Shown: one piece after another, positions 1-11,635 of the stretch
How the letters are laid out: each line of letters begins with the position of its first letter
Numbering within the stretch: the first letter of the stretch is position 1
Assembly (NCBI GenBank): GCA_019096155.1
Contig: JAHCVI010000003.1
Coordinates: 3,534,001-3,598,000 of the forward strand
Direction of reading: 5' to 3'
DNA: 64,000 bases
Origin: Staphylotrichum longicolle
Lineage: Eukaryota > Ascomycota > Sordariomycetes > Sordariales > Chaetomiaceae
Notes under the pieces: model-generated
Databases searched by the model: none
The model's input: only the letters and a program-made list of their open reading frames with translations
What the model was told of the DNA's origin: nothing
Program-made: the position numbers and the translations under genes

Positions 1-470
1 CTCACCCAGCTACAAGAGTCAATGGACTTGGTGCGCACCGCCCCCCCATTCTCCCCAGCTACTTTCGTCAACAACCACTGACACCTCCCCAGCTCTGCAC
101 CATGTTCATCGCAGGCCTCTACTACGTCGAGCGACACCACGACCTGTCGCCCTTCAGCGCAGCCGACAAGATCCCCGACCTCAAGGCCGACCAGCCGAAG
201 GAGGTCGACACGCTGGACCCGCAGGCCTTCCAAGACGGCCAGGCCGAGATCGCCCGCGACCTCATCGTCCAGGCGCAGCGCATCGAGTACCTCGTGTCGG
301 AGCTTCCGGGCCTGCAAAACAGCGAGGTCGACCAGCTGCGCATCATCGCCGGGCTGGAGGAGGAGATTGCGGGCCTCGAGGCGCAGCGGGCGCAAGCGGT
401 GCGGGAGGCGGAGGAGGTGCTGGCGCAGTTGGACGGGTTGTTGAGGAGGGTCCAGCGGCCGAGTAACTAG
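1..470 (+). CDS. MED21: Mediator complex subunit 21 (5' end outside window)
   Basis: Subunit of the Mediator middle module, which links RNA polymerase II to gene-specific activators in the nucleus. Exons 1-30 (partial) and 93-470, joined across a phase-0 intron (donor gtgcgc, branch-like ctgac, acceptor cag). The first visible residues LTQLQESMDL match the conserved MED21 start (M-x-D-x-LTQLQ), so only about five codons are missing upstream. Exon 2 gives FIAGLYYVERHHDLSPF, then an acidic stretch and a C-terminal heptad-rich helix (about the last 70 residues, rich in E, L, A, Q), as expected for the MED7/MED21 coiled coil. The gene converges on the SDT1-like gene, with about 250 bases between the two stop codons. 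Family assignment is firm; the missing start is inferred from relatives. Confidence 0.92.
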   Translation, partial: HPATRVNGLGAHRPPILPSYFRQQPLTPPQLCTMFIAGLYYVERHHDLSPFSAADKIPDLKADQPKEVDTLDPQAFQDGQAEIARDLIVQAQRIEYLVSELPGLQNSEVDQLRIIAGLEEEIAGLEAQRAQAVREAEEVLAQLDGLLRRVQRPSN

Positions 471-716
471 GGCGTCTCTTTTTTTTTTTCTTTTTATTGA
501 GTGGTGAAATGGGGAATTGCCTTTTGAGCATGGCGTTTTGGTTGTGGGTTTGGGATACCAGGTTTTGGGGGGTCTGAACGGAGTTTGGCTTGGCGATGAA
601 TATAAAAGACACTGAATTTGAGGTCTCGCTACTATTCAAAGTCTATTCTGTCCAAGGTCTATGGGCATCTATCTGTTCATGTGCGCCACTACTCCTTCAG
701 TTTGCCTCGAGGCCTC
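471..716. other. Convergent 3' spacer MED21 / SDT1-like
   Basis: Short spacer between two convergent stop codons. It holds a T-run around 478-490 just after the MED21 stop and AT-rich tracts suited to 3' end formation on both strands. No coding potential is seen. Confidence 0.6.
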
Positions 717-1611
717 CTATTTGAAGAACTGCGGGAACGTTGACCGCAGCTCCTCCAGATGCCGGATCTGGAACTGGCAAGCGGGCGTCTTTGGTGGTTT
801 GACATCGTCCTCCACAAGGTGAGCCACGCTCCATCCCAGCTCCTGCGCCTTTTTGCAGTTTTGGTACGAATCGTCTGCCGTCCTGTTAGTGTATTCGCTC
901 CTCGACCACTCTGAGTCGTCGTCAGCTTACCGACAAAGAAGCAGTCCTCATACTTCTCAACGCCTGCGTCCCGCATCGCCTTACGATACATGTCCGGGTG
1001 CGGTTTGCAGGTCAGCGGCACGGAACCGTAGTCGCAGTAAGTGATGCCTTCGAAGAATTCTTCAATCTCAAGCAGCCGAATCACCCGCTTGGCGTGGTTG
1101 ACATAGGCGTTGGTGAAGAGCCAGAGCTTGACCTTGCTGCGGTCAATGTCGGCGAGGAGCTTCTTGAGCTCGGGCCGCGGCTTGATGATGCCGTCCAGCG
1201 GGAGTGCGTCGTCGACCTTGGCGTTGTACTCGAGCGGGTCAATTTGATGGTGACGCACCAGGCCCTCGATGGCCAGCCCGTAGTTCTGGTAGTACTCCTT
1301 GTGCAGCCGGACTGCATCTTCCCAAGGCAGTGAGAGATGGGTGGCAAAGTATTTGTCGATGAGATCTGCCATCAGGTCGTGGACTTTGGCGCCTGTGATC
1401 TTGTCTCAGCCGGCCCGTTTCTTGAGACAAGTGCTGGGGGTGTGAGGACCTAAGCGGACTCACTCTTGGGGTAGAGGCAGTTGTCAATGTCGCTGGATGT
1501 GGACGTTAGACCTTGACTCTGCTTTAGTCATTTGTTCGTCTGTCACACTCACAAAAAGAAGACTCGTCTAGGGGCTGATGCCCCATTGACATTAGGTTGT
1601 CCTGTCTCCAT
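717..1611 (-). CDS. SDT1: HAD-family pyrimidine 5'-nucleotidase (SDT1/PHM8-like)
   Basis: Cytosolic HAD-superfamily phosphatase that dephosphorylates nucleoside monophosphates, by family knowledge of yeast Sdt1/Phm8. Coding exons on the minus strand: 1553-1611, 1464-1492, 931-1392, 717-874; phases close to give 235 residues. HAD motif I is FFFDIDNCLYP (nucleophile Asp21, Asp23), split by intron 1. Motif II is LWLFTNAY, the motif III lysine lies in TCKPHPDMY, and motif IV is FFVDDS, split by intron 3. The cap region holds the typical YYQNYGLAIEGL segment. The second exon is only 29 bases. The start at 1611 (METGQP) was chosen because it leaves a short N-terminus before motif I, as in relatives; an in-frame ATG further upstream would add unrelated residues. 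Substrate preference among UMP, CMP and others cannot be read from the sequence. Confidence 0.9.
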
Positions 1612-2345
1612 TACTGAGTTGTCTCGGCCGTGACTCAGGTGTAGAGAAAAGTTCGATTTTTCAAGTTGAGTCTTTTCAACAGTGCGTTGTGGACAGAGCA
1701 AAGATACGGGACTGTCTAGGTAGTTCAATGATTCACAAGATGTTGGTGCGGGAGACGTCGTGAAACAATGACGCTGTAGAGAGAAAGATTCGTCAACGGC
1801 ACAGCAAGTCACAAGGAACTCTACGCCTCAAATAAGCCAAGGTAGCTAAGGATTGTGTAGAATTCATGGAAGGTTTCTTGTCGACCATTGCTTCAGCATG
1901 GAACCCCTCCATAGCCCGTCCCGCCAGACTGGAACCCAGCACCAACCTGAACCAGACCAAGAGTTGACTCAGGCCGAAAAGTGGAGATACAGTGGTGCTG
2001 CGAGAAGCACTGTGCACCTTGCACTGTCGCAGTCTTCTTGGCCGCATCCCTGCTCGTGCATCCAATCCGACTTTTGTTCCTTCTTCAATTCCTGCATCAG
2101 GGCTTTTCTCTGATGTTGACATCCTCCGAGAAAGGCGCAGCAATCCTTCATCAGTCGCACCGCCAGCTTCAGTTCCTGCATCGGCTGCATTGACCCTACC
2201 GACATTTCTAGCTGTTGTTGTACCATATGGCTTGTTGACGTTGTGAGCTGTCAATTCGAAGACGCGCACACGTTGCCCGCTGGAGAACGGAGAAAAGACG
2301 GCGCGCAGTGGGAGCATTGGGTGCATCTAGGTGCACACCACCATC
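1612..2345. promoter_or_regulatory. Divergent intergenic region between SDT1-like gene and the 971-residue protein gene
   Basis: About 730 bases between two divergent start codons, so it must hold both promoters and leaders. No open frame here has a plausible product. No TATA box or named operator was recognised. Confidence 0.55.
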
Positions 2346-5261
2346 ATGGCTGGAGCATCTGTTGTTGGGATTATGGCAGGGAGCGGCGGCCCGGGGCTGA
2401 CGGCAATGGGCAGCAGTTCCTTGATGGCGTCGGCCACAGAGGACGAGATGCGTGAACTGCGGGAGTACGATAAACTGGTGCGGTTTCGCGACGAGGTCAT
2501 CAGCGGTGCACACCCGCGCATTAAACCATCCCATCTCCCAGGGAAGGTCGCCCAGAGCCAGCACCCAGCTCCCGCACCTGCTTCAGCGCCCTCGAAGCCA
2601 GCCGCTGCAAAGAGCGCCGTAAAAGGCGGCGGGCGCCCAGTAATTGACAACTTCCAGTCTCACCAAGCAAACCAGCGACGAGCGCAGGTAAACATGACCT
2701 CGAGCCAGCCTCCTGGCCTCGGCGCGCTGCCAGGCCCTTCTGCGACTGCAAGGCCGACTGCGTCGGGAAAGCCCGAGATCAATCCCGTGCTCTTGGAAAA
2801 GTCTGACGACTTGATCAAGGCCGAGATTCAACTCCAGCGACAGCGAGTGGAACGCAGTCTCAAGGAGCAGCTTGAGCAGCGCCGGTCTGCCAACAAGGCG
2901 TCAGAGCAGCTGGCTGAACTCGACGTCGCCGACATCATGGCAAAAGCCATGTCGCTGGTCCACGCGACCCCTCCTGTTCAGTCTACTGATGACACAGCTG
3001 CTAACGCCTCAGCGTCGACCGACTCTGCTGACGACGACACCTTCTACTCGAGTCGTCATGATACCCCCGAATCCAACATGGTCTCCCGACTGCCCAACGA
3101 GTCTGAAGACGAAGAGATGCGAGAGGGGTCACCCTACGAGCCTGAACTCGACTCCGAACCCATCGCCCAACCGCCGATCCAGCCTGCTGCACAAGCCATC
3201 CCCGGCGTTGCCACTGCGCCGCCGCAACAACAGCTAATTGCGCCTCCGGCGGCTCAAGCGGCCCCGGCGACCGCAGTAGCAGTACCTGGCTTGACTCTTG
3301 CCGCCAGTAGTTCCACAAGGCTGTATCAGCCTCATGTGTCAGAAGCCGCCAACACAATGCAGACCCGCTCAGGAAGGCGTTCGGAGGAGTCGGGCAATAC
3401 AGGAAGCGCGCAGCTGAGCAGCGCACAGGATCTCACCCGTGTAAACGAGCGATTGCTCAACCAGGCTCTGGCTCCCGAGCCTGCTCTTGTCCGTGGTCAT
3501 GACCTTTCCCCTCTCGCTCCGCAACCGACCCATGTCTTGCCGCCAGCCAGTTCAAGAGAACAGCAGCTGGTTCAAGCTGAATCTAGCGGGGGATCTCAAG
3601 CAGCCCCTGCCCAGGTCGCTGCTTTGAGAAAGCAGCCTTCCAACGGATCGAGCCCAGAGAGCTCCCCACATGGCAGCAGAGCTGAGAAGAAGAAAAACAA
3701 GAAGAAGAAACGAAAGGCTGACCGGCTCGCCGCTGATGCTGCGGCCGCTTCACCATACATCAAACCAGAGCCCCGTTCCCCTTCACCTTTGACCCCTCAG
3801 TATGCCCGCCCAAACAAACGCCAACGGTACTCACAGCAGCAACCCCTCGAGATCCCCGATGACGAGCCGAGGTATGAACAGCCTATGGCGGTCGAGGAAA
3901 GTTACCAAGAGCGCTACCAGCCTAGAGTCGTCCGGCAGGAACGGGTTGTGGGCTACGAGAGAGCTGATGAGTATCGACCTCGCCACGGCGAAGAGCCCAT
4001 TCTCATTACTTCACCGAGGTATGAGAGAGTCTACTACGATGACTACAGAGCGCCGCCTGCCGCCGGTTACCTCACCGGGCCGGAGCCAGCGCAGTACGCC
4101 GCTAGAGATGTGCGTACCGTGCGGCCTCCGTCGCGCGTTGTTGAGGGTCCCTACGAGGACGGTGCTACTTACTACCGCGAGATTCGCGCTGCATCAAGGA
4201 TGAGCGTGCGTCCAGTGGCATATCCAGAACGCTCACCGTCGCCGGCCGGCTACGAGCGGCCGCCTGCAGCGATGCCTCCCCCGCGGGCACCACCCCGTCG
4301 CATCGTCGTCGACGCATTTGGCCGGGAGTATCTGGAGCCTGTCCGACCGGCGACCGTCATTAGGGAAGAGGTTGTGACGGATCACAGAGGCCCCTACGAG
4401 CAAGTACTCCCCCCTCGCGCCATTTCCCGACGGCCGGAGCCCCTCGACGACGGCGCAGTCGTCTATCGCCCAGCCTCGCCGGTTTACGCAGCCCCCAGAC
4501 GTGTGGTCACTCAGCCCGAGTACGCGTACCGCAACTCCTCGGGCCCCGGCAACCCCACGGGCCCTCCACACGGCGGCGAGTACATACCTTCCCGCCCGGA
4601 CCTGCCCCGGGAATACATCCCCCGCTCATCCAGCGTCCGCCCTCCCGTGGAACCCCCCACCCGCTATGACATCCCCCCCACCTATGAGCGCCTTCAGCCC
4701 GCCCCGATGGACGACCGACAGAATTACTACCGCGCCGCCAGTGCCCGCCCCGCTCCTGCGGGAGCGCCAGCTGACAGCCTCGCCCGGTACGAGGTCCCCG
4801 TCGCGTATGAGCGCCGTCTCGCTCCGGACGAGGCCTACCCGCCGCGGTCCGCCAGCGTGCGCCCTGCTGCCGAGGGCGCCACCGCGGTCCGGTACGACGT
4901 GCCTAGGGAGTACGCCGCCGCGACGCGGAGGGTGGAGTACGCCGTCCCACACCCTCCTCCTCCCTCCGCAGGGGGCGCCTATCATTCTCATTATCAGCAG
5001 GATGGGAGGGCGGGGCGGGAGACGATGCCGCCCCCGCCGCCTGCCGCGGCGATGGGTAGGGCCTATAGCGTCGTGCCGCAGGGCGAGCCGGGCGGGCAGG
5101 TTGTGAGGAGGGAGTATGCTGCCGGTTCTGGTGGGGGTGCTGCTGGTCCTGTTGAGCAGCCGGTCGAGAGGGGGTATTATGGACGACCCCCGCAAGCGAG
5201 AGAGGGGGAGGAGGTGGTGTATTTGGATCGTCCGCCGTTGGGGCAAGGGGGGTATCGGTGA
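2346..5261 (+). CDS. Large disordered nuclear-type protein, unknown function
   Basis: Single exon, 971 residues, not recognised. The ATG at 2346 (MAGASVVG) is used; the frame is open slightly further upstream but has only a GTG there. Residues about 30-65 form an ordered-looking segment (EMRELREYDKLVRFRDEV). Residues about 148-185 are a highly charged helix (KAEIQLQRQRVERSLKEQ) likely to form a coiled coil. Around 446-462 lies a lysine-rich cluster (KKKNKKKKRK) that looks like a nuclear signal. From about residue 520 to the end the chain is rich in P, Y, R and A, with repeated RYDVP / RYEVP / YERL-type units and few hydrophobic clusters, so probably disordered. The ordered N-terminal block plus nuclear signal suggests a chromatin or RNA role, but this is only inference. 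Confidence 0.85.
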   Translation: MAGASVVGIMAGSGGPGLTAMGSSSLMASATEDEMRELREYDKLVRFRDEVISGAHPRIKPSHLPGKVAQSQHPAPAPASAPSKPAAAKSAVKGGGRPVIDNFQSHQANQRRAQVNMTSSQPPGLGALPGPSATARPTASGKPEINPVLLEKSDDLIKAEIQLQRQRVERSLKEQLEQRRSANKASEQLAELDVADIMAKAMSLVHATPPVQSTDDTAANASASTDSADDDTFYSSRHDTPESNMVSRLPNESEDEEMREGSPYEPELDSEPIAQPPIQPAAQAIPGVATAPPQQQLIAPPAAQAAPATAVAVPGLTLAASSSTRLYQPHVSEAANTMQTRSGRRSEESGNTGSAQLSSAQDLTRVNERLLNQALAPEPALVRGHDLSPLAPQPTHVLPPASSREQQLVQAESSGGSQAAPAQVAALRKQPSNGSSPESSPHGSRAEKKKNKKKKRKADRLAADAAAASPYIKPEPRSPSPLTPQYARPNKRQRYSQQQPLEIPDDEPRYEQPMAVEESYQERYQPRVVRQERVVGYERADEYRPRHGEEPILITSPRYERVYYDDYRAPPAAGYLTGPEPAQYAARDVRTVRPPSRVVEGPYEDGATYYREIRAASRMSVRPVAYPERSPSPAGYERPPAAMPPPRAPPRRIVVDAFGREYLEPVRPATVIREEVVTDHRGPYEQVLPPRAISRRPEPLDDGAVVYRPASPVYAAPRRVVTQPEYAYRNSSGPGNPTGPPHGGEYIPSRPDLPREYIPRSSSVRPPVEPPTRYDIPPTYERLQPAPMDDRQNYYRAASARPAPAGAPADSLARYEVPVAYERRLAPDEAYPPRSASVRPAAEGATAVRYDVPREYAAATRRVEYAVPHPPPPSAGGAYHSHYQQDGRAGRETMPPPPPAAAMGRAYSVVPQGEPGGQVVRREYAAGSGGGAAGPVEQPVERGYYGRPPQAREGEEVVYLDRPPLGQGGYR

Positions 5262-8200
5262 AGTGGTTTCTAAGGGGAAGGGGAAAGAAAGTCAGGTCGA
5301 TGTGGATGGCCGCGGTTGCAGCCTTGGTAAGCGCATGCTCATTGTGTCTTTCTATTATTTGTTCGATCGGGTTCTGTATGTGTAAGTGCTGAAAGCAAGG
5401 GAAACAAGGCACGGATAATTGGAGCATCAAGCTTGCATCAGTCTGCGGCGGTGGATTGGGCTTGGTGGCACGGTATTTATCAATTCCTCAGCAGCATAGG
5501 GATCGGGTAGAACACCATCGGGTCATGGCCTCGGACGGTAGTACTTGACTTTTTCAAAATGGTTTTGGCGAGAGAAACACAGCACGTCCTTTCTTGACAC
5601 TGCGTGCTTTTTGTCTGCTTCTCGACATGCATGGCCTTGGTTTGATATGCCGGGAGCACTCGGAGGGCAGCAGCCAGGTCTTCGCCATGTAGCCCTAACC
5701 CTGGGCCTGGCTTCAAACGCACCTACAATTTGAAACGGAGTTGAGTGTCCTGTTGAAAACTTGAAGACAGTCTCAAGGGAACAGCTTGCAGTCACCTTCG
5801 GCCCCCTGAGGGAGCATGCAGTTGTCCAGAGGTGCGCACAAGGTTATCTAGCCGGGCAGTTACTTGAGCGAGTCTTCTATGGGTTCCGTGGCTTGGCGTC
5901 GGCGACTTTCCAGAGCTGTGTTGTCCCGGACCCGGGACATCTCGCAGTGCTGGATCAGGTAAGCGGCCGAAGCCCGGACAAGACACGGAGTTGCTGCTGC
6001 TGCTGCTGCTCAACCCCCTAATCGCCTGATGGTATGTATGTAGTCGCGGCCATGACGAATCAAACCTTCCTTGCCCCGCCCCGCAAGCAATGTCTTTTCT
6101 GCGCGAGAGTAACACGGTTCCTCCTTTTCTGGTTCTGTACGTCGCCAAAAGGGGACGGACCCTTGAGGAGGAATGTCACCCACTCCGAACCAATTGCTGG
6201 CATGACTGGCTGGCTTTGGGGGGGTGGGAATGCCAGACGTTTTCTTACCTCCATCATCAAATGGAATTGTATGTTGATCCTGCCGCGTCACCGTCAATGT
6301 GTGTTTGTTTTGGGGCAGGCAGTCAACAGGACAACAAGGCTAGGAACCCTGAGGGGGGCTCGGGGCCAAGGAAGTTCGTTTCGAACACTGCCACAACTCG
6401 TAAATGAGAAGAGGCCAAGGGGAGAGTCGTGTTTGGCCGTCCAGTCGGCGTTGCGCTGGCGCGGGCTCCGGCCCACCCGGAGTGGTGACACCCGCCAAGT
6501 GATGTGGGGGCCGTTGGTCTTGGTCTCTGGTGTGTGTGCAGACGGAGATCGGAATCATCAAGAAATTGACTTGGCGGCGGCCCTGGTCTCTTTTCAAGAT
6601 TCGAAATCTCTGGCTCATTCCTTTCGAGCCACCGTGGAATGAGAGGTTAGAGTTCTGTCTGTGCGGTACAAGATGGAAGGTTAGGTTGACAATAGTTTGG
6701 TCGCTGATTTTCATATCGGGATGCACACAGTCCACTCAACCAGCCCCCTGGCTGTGGGTCTTGAAGGACCTCCACCGCTTCTTGGCGATTACGGTTGTGC
6801 AGGTGTGAGGCACTTGACGCTCGAGGTTCCCGGGAGGTGCCGTGGCGCTGACAATCTCGCATTTCGACGCCCTGTTGGGCTGCTGTCTGGTTGCTGCTGC
6901 TGCTGACCACCCGCCAGGGGGCATGTTTGTACATCTTGGCTGGATTTTGCGAGGGGAACTCCTCAGGCTCAAGACATCCAAGCCTGGGGCAATCAACATT
7001 GGCCGTTTCACAGTGCCGCAGTATGGTGGGCAACAACGTCACAACAGGGCAGAGTGGCCCCACCAGCAGCTCACCTCCCGGCCAGTGTTGCGATATCCAA
7101 GCTCTTTAGCCAGGGTCCGGCAGCAGCGGGATCGTCGCGAGCTGCGGTTCGTTTGAAGGGCGAGGGCGCCTGGGAAAAGAGCTCGGAAGGTCGACGAATG
7201 CTTGGGATCGCTGTGGGCGTTCCGATCTGCTTGAGAACACAACCAAGCAAAGGCCCAAGCTCCGCTGTTTCGCAGTGGCAGGGACCAGGCAATTGCAGCG
7301 CCGGAGTGCATCAAAGTGCCGCGAAGGTACTGTCAATGGAGCTTCGGACGACGCCTTGCACGAGGCAACTCTGGGAAAGACATTCCTGAATGGATGTAGG
7401 TAATGTAGGAATGCATCTCGGGAGCAGGGTGTGGGTAAAAGGGTTCCAGAGATGGCAGGCCAGCCACAGGTCCTCAGAGTCAAGAACGAGAACCTGAGCA
7501 CTTCCAGTCCGAGGCCGCTCCGGATCCCCCGCACTCGACCGCCGCAAGTGTGGAAACCAACAGGGTCTGATCGGAGAATTCGGATCAGGGTGCGTAGTCT
7601 CATTTTTCTGTCATCGCTGGATGTTGCACGGCTTAGAAAAGAGGCAGGCCACAGTTGCTGGTTTTCCAGGCAGGATGCTGCTTCCGATCTTGAAATGCGG
7701 TGGAGCGTGCCGTGTGGTGCGTGGTGCGGTGCGGTTCCTTCGCCAAAGCTGCGCCAAGCACTTGGGAAACTCCCCCGGTTCCCGCACGGGCCAGCGGGCT
7801 ACTCCCACTTTGGAGGAGTTTGGAGCGCCCTTGGCTTCTTCGGTGCTTGGCTGAGCCTGGCCCAGCGCCCAGTTGCCAGCCAGCGGGTGGATCTCCACAG
7901 CCCTCACCAGTCCATCAGCTTCCATCAACCAATCCCTCATCAGTCACCATCTTTCCTCCTCCACCTCCTTCCCCTCCCCCAACTCTTGTAGATCGCAGGA
8001 AGGACAAGAGCACACGACAGCTTCCTCTCGTCCCCTTTATTTTCCTTTCCAGGCCCTGCATTTTCCCCCCCTCTGAGATACCCGAGATACCCATTTTCTT
8101 CGTGTCTTTTTTCTGCTGGATGCCCTGTTTCCCGACCCAACCCGACGTCTCTCCTTCAGTCCCTCATTTAGCCAATTGCCTCGCCCACCGCCGCCGCCGC

Positions 8201-8366
8201 TGCCGTCCCTGACCTGCCCGCGCACCCCCACAAGACCCGCCGGCGATTGACGTTGTCCCAGTCGGACACGCTCGCGTCGACATTTACGACCCCGACGTAA
8301 CTCGATCACCTTGACGAACCGCAGATCCATCGACACCGGCACGACGAGGACGACCAAGAAGCCACC
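5262..8366. other. 3.1 kb gene-free stretch before the KH gene
   Basis: No frame has recognisable protein features on either strand; the longest open frames (about 200 codons) look like chance. It contains a (GCT)n patch near 5992-6010, a telomere-like CCCTAACCCT at 5693-5702 and, from about 7950 to 8360, a C/T-rich tract typical of a long 5' leader of the KH gene. The first part should hold the 3' end of the upstream gene. Confidence 0.6.
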
Positions 8367-11300
8367 ATGAATAAGTTGACAAGCATGCGTCACTGGACCA
8401 GTCCGGGTAACTTCAGCATGTCGCGGGCGAACATGGGCATGCAGGCAGCCATCAATCCCCGGAGAGACATCACAACCCAAGGCCCGCCTCCGATAGCCCC
8501 GCCGCCTGTCGCCGACGGCCCCATCCACTACTCGTTCAATGTCCCCTTCGCCTCCGACCTTGCCGGGCCCAACACCGAGGACATCCTGCACGCCACTACC
8601 GATGCCGTGCTCCGGTGGACGCACCCCGAGGAAGCCCCCGACGATGTCCCCGTCCACGAGCTGCCCGTGCACGCCATGAACCTCGCCCAGCTGCGCCAGC
8701 TCTGCCGGGAGATCACGTCCAACTCACTGCCCATCGAGGCTCACGTCATCTCGGCCACACCCAAGATTGTCCGCGGCCACGTCACTACCGTGTGCCTGTC
8801 CGGCGCCGCCGAGCTCGTTCAGCAGACCAGGGAGACGATTCTGAACCACACGCCTCTCTCATTGGTGCGTTCTGTTGTGTGTTGCCGCCGTCCTCTTGCT
8901 CGTCCGCTAAACTAGGCCCCCGTAAACAGCGTTGTACGACCGTCGTGGTTGACGGCCATCTGGTGGCCAACCTCGCCGAGGGCGTCTTGAAGAAGTCGGT
9001 GACAGACTTTTTGGACGAGACATCGGTGTACTGTGGCGTCGACATCTTTCTGCTCGGCCCCAAGCTCACCCCCCTGGCCGGCGGCCTGAATGGCGATGTA
9101 GACCTGCTGCGGGATCAGCGTTGGCGCGTGGCCATCTACGGTGACTACCTCTCCTCGGAGCATGCCAAGACCCGCGTGCTTATCCACATTGATCAACTTG
9201 TATGCTTGTCCTGCCCTTGGCTCTTCTTGCCGAGAGGTACAGCCTGTGCTGACCCTGACGATAGCTTGGAAGAATTGTCGACGCCACCACCTTCGACCCC
9301 TCCATGCACCAGCTCTTGTGTGGGCGCAACCGGAAGAACATCAAGCTGATCGAGTCAGTCACCAACACGGCCATCTACTTCCCTCCGCCCTTCTCCGGTT
9401 GTTACCGCTACTGTCCGCCCAATGCCCAGCGCCGGGATCCCACCAAGGTCTTGATTACGGGCGAGACGCCCCAGGCGATCGAGCAGGCCAAGTTCCGGAT
9501 TCATGAACTCCTCGCCCGCATCCGACTCTTCGTCAAGGACGTGGCGATACCCGCTGCCAAGGTTGACAGCATCCTGCTCAGCCGGATGGACAAGGTTCGC
9601 AAGATCACCGAGGCCAATGGTGCATTCATCATGTTCCCGTCCCTGGGGGCCCGGAAGGGCATGGTCCGTGTGCAAGCGGTCGAGAACCTGCACGTGGAGC
9701 GTTCCCTCCGCGAGATCATGGCTCTGGTAAGGTTTATGTCCCTGTGTGCACAGAAATCGCTGCTCACTCCGAATCAAGGCCGGACAGTTTTACACTGCAT
9801 CGTGGATGTTCCTGCAGCCGGATTCTCGCCAGCCCAGCAACCAAGATATTCAGGCGATGCTCGGCGACATTTGTGCAAACTCGGATGCCGATGTCTCGTT
9901 CGACAGACAGGCCTTCATCATCACGGGCTCCGACGAGGCCGTTAAAGATGCCCTCATGGTCATCTCGCAGATCAAGTTCGCCACCCACGCCCAGTACCAG
10001 ATCCGTGTGAAGATCGAGCTCGCCAACGAGCACAAGGAGTTCGTAAGCGGCAAAAAGAACGGCAAGATCAACAAGATCATGGGCCACAGCAACGTGCAAA
10101 TCATGTTCGACAACTTTGGGGAATACAACTTCAACATCGAGGTCATTGCTCAGCAATATGAGTCCCTGAAGCAGGGCTTGACCCTGGTCGAGCAGGAGAT
10201 GCCGGCGTCGATTTCGTTTCACGTGCCTGACCAGTACCACAAACGGATCATTGGCATTGGCGGGCAGCATATTCAGCGGATCATGAAGAAGCATTCCGTC
10301 TTCGTCAAGTTCTCCAATGCCATGGATCGTGGTAAGTTGGGGCTCTTATCCTGCGCGTGTCGATGCCATGCTAAACATTCGAAAGGCGGCATGGGCCGAG
10401 AAGACGATGACAGCCGTGTGGACAACGTCATTTGTCGTACGCCGGCTCGCAATGCGCAGAATCTCGAGCTCGTGAAGAGCGAGATTCTGGAGATGGTCGA
10501 TCGAGCGGTAAGAGGTTGCTTCGTACCCCACTGATTGCCTAGTTAGCTGACTTGTATTCGCGAAGGACTCGGAGTTCACCTCCCAAGTCGTCAGCGTTGA
10601 CCGCCTCTACCATCGTCAGCTGCTTACCCGCCTGCCGGAGATTGAGGAGCTGGAGCGGACCTGGAACTGCAAGATTGTCTTCCCGAGTACCGAGCAGGCG
10701 AGCGACGAGGTGACCGTAACTGGTCCTCAGTGGCTCGTACCGAAGTGTATCGATGAGTTTTTGGTAAATTGCGTGCCTACGAGCCTTTCTACTGCTAATT
10801 GGCTAACTGTGGATTACAGGGCATGGTGCCGGACAAGCATGAGGTCGTTCTCGAGCGGTCGTCTCCGCTGATCAAGTACCTCGAGTCACCCGAGTTCGTC
10901 CAGACCATCGCGCCGAAACTCAAGAGCCAGTACGAGGTCGAACTTACGGTGCACGAAAATCCTGAGGAGCGTGCCGAGGACGGCTCGCCCACGGTTACTC
11001 TCCTCTGGACCTTCACGCGCAACAATGCCGGCGGCCTCCGTGATGCCATGGAGTTCCTCCAGACTCAGTTCGCCACGGCGGGCGTCGAGCCCGTCATCAT
11101 CAAGGGATCCATTCCTCGTCCCAAGTCGGACACTTTCGAGGAATCGCTGCCCTTCTTTAACTCAAAGTTGCTTCAGCACGCTCCGGCCCCGGTGGCCACC
11201 GATTCCCCGACCCGACCCACGTTTGGCGAGGAGGTTGCTCGCGAGCGAAGCATCCTCGCCTGCCTCCGCAAGCCGGGCAGCATGTCTTCCATCTCGTCGT

Positions 11301-11635
11301 TCTTGGACCGCAGAAAGAACAGCTCGCAGACGGCGGCCAACTTCTTCAAAGGCTCCAGCAACGTGTCCAAGTCGTCGCTCATCTCGATCGAGTCGACGCG
11401 CAGCTTCAACGCCGACCGCAACCCGTGGAACGACAGCGGCGTCAACCTTCCCGACGACGAAGGCAACCCGTGGGGCCCGAGTGCCGCGTTCGTCAACGGC
11501 GTCGACAAGCTCACGGTCCCCGGCGATGCCACGCCCCGCCACCACCCCCGGCAGTCCGCCGACAGCGGACGCCCTTCTACGTCTCATTCAACCAATTCAG
11601 GATACCCCGGCCCTCTCGCAGGGCCATTTCGTTAG
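8367..11635 (+). CDS. Multi-KH-domain RNA-binding protein
   Basis: Predicted cytoplasmic RNA-binding protein with several K-homology modules. Exons 8367-8864, 8930-9199, 9265-9726, 9779-10331, 10386-10507, 10566-10763 and 10820-11635; all phases close, giving 972 residues. The clearest KH module has the canonical loop in RIIGIGGQHIQRIMKKH (about residue 568). Others carry LLCGRNRKNIKLIES (about 276) and SGKKNGKINKIMGHS (about 500). A degenerate one around SRMDKVRKITEANG (about 362) lacks GxxG, and further KH-like folds are likely in exons 2 and 6. The last 120 residues are Ser/Asp/Asn-rich and look disordered. Intron 1 offers two acceptors; only the distal one (8929) keeps the frame. The closest functional analogues would be fungal Khd4/Bicaudal-C-type proteins that bind mRNAs, but orthology was not tested. 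Confidence 0.88.

Noticed and set aside
6585..6610. B-box-like ATTCGAAATC as part of a tRNA gene
   Set aside because: No matching A box, acceptor stem or cloverleaf could be drawn around it; similar isolated TTCGAA hits elsewhere also failed.
8911..8930. Proximal acceptor (actag) for intron 1 of the KH gene
   Set aside because: It lies only a few bases after the branch-like ctaaa, and using it shifts the frame by 14 bases; the distal acag keeps the frame and the conserved RCTTVVVDGH start.
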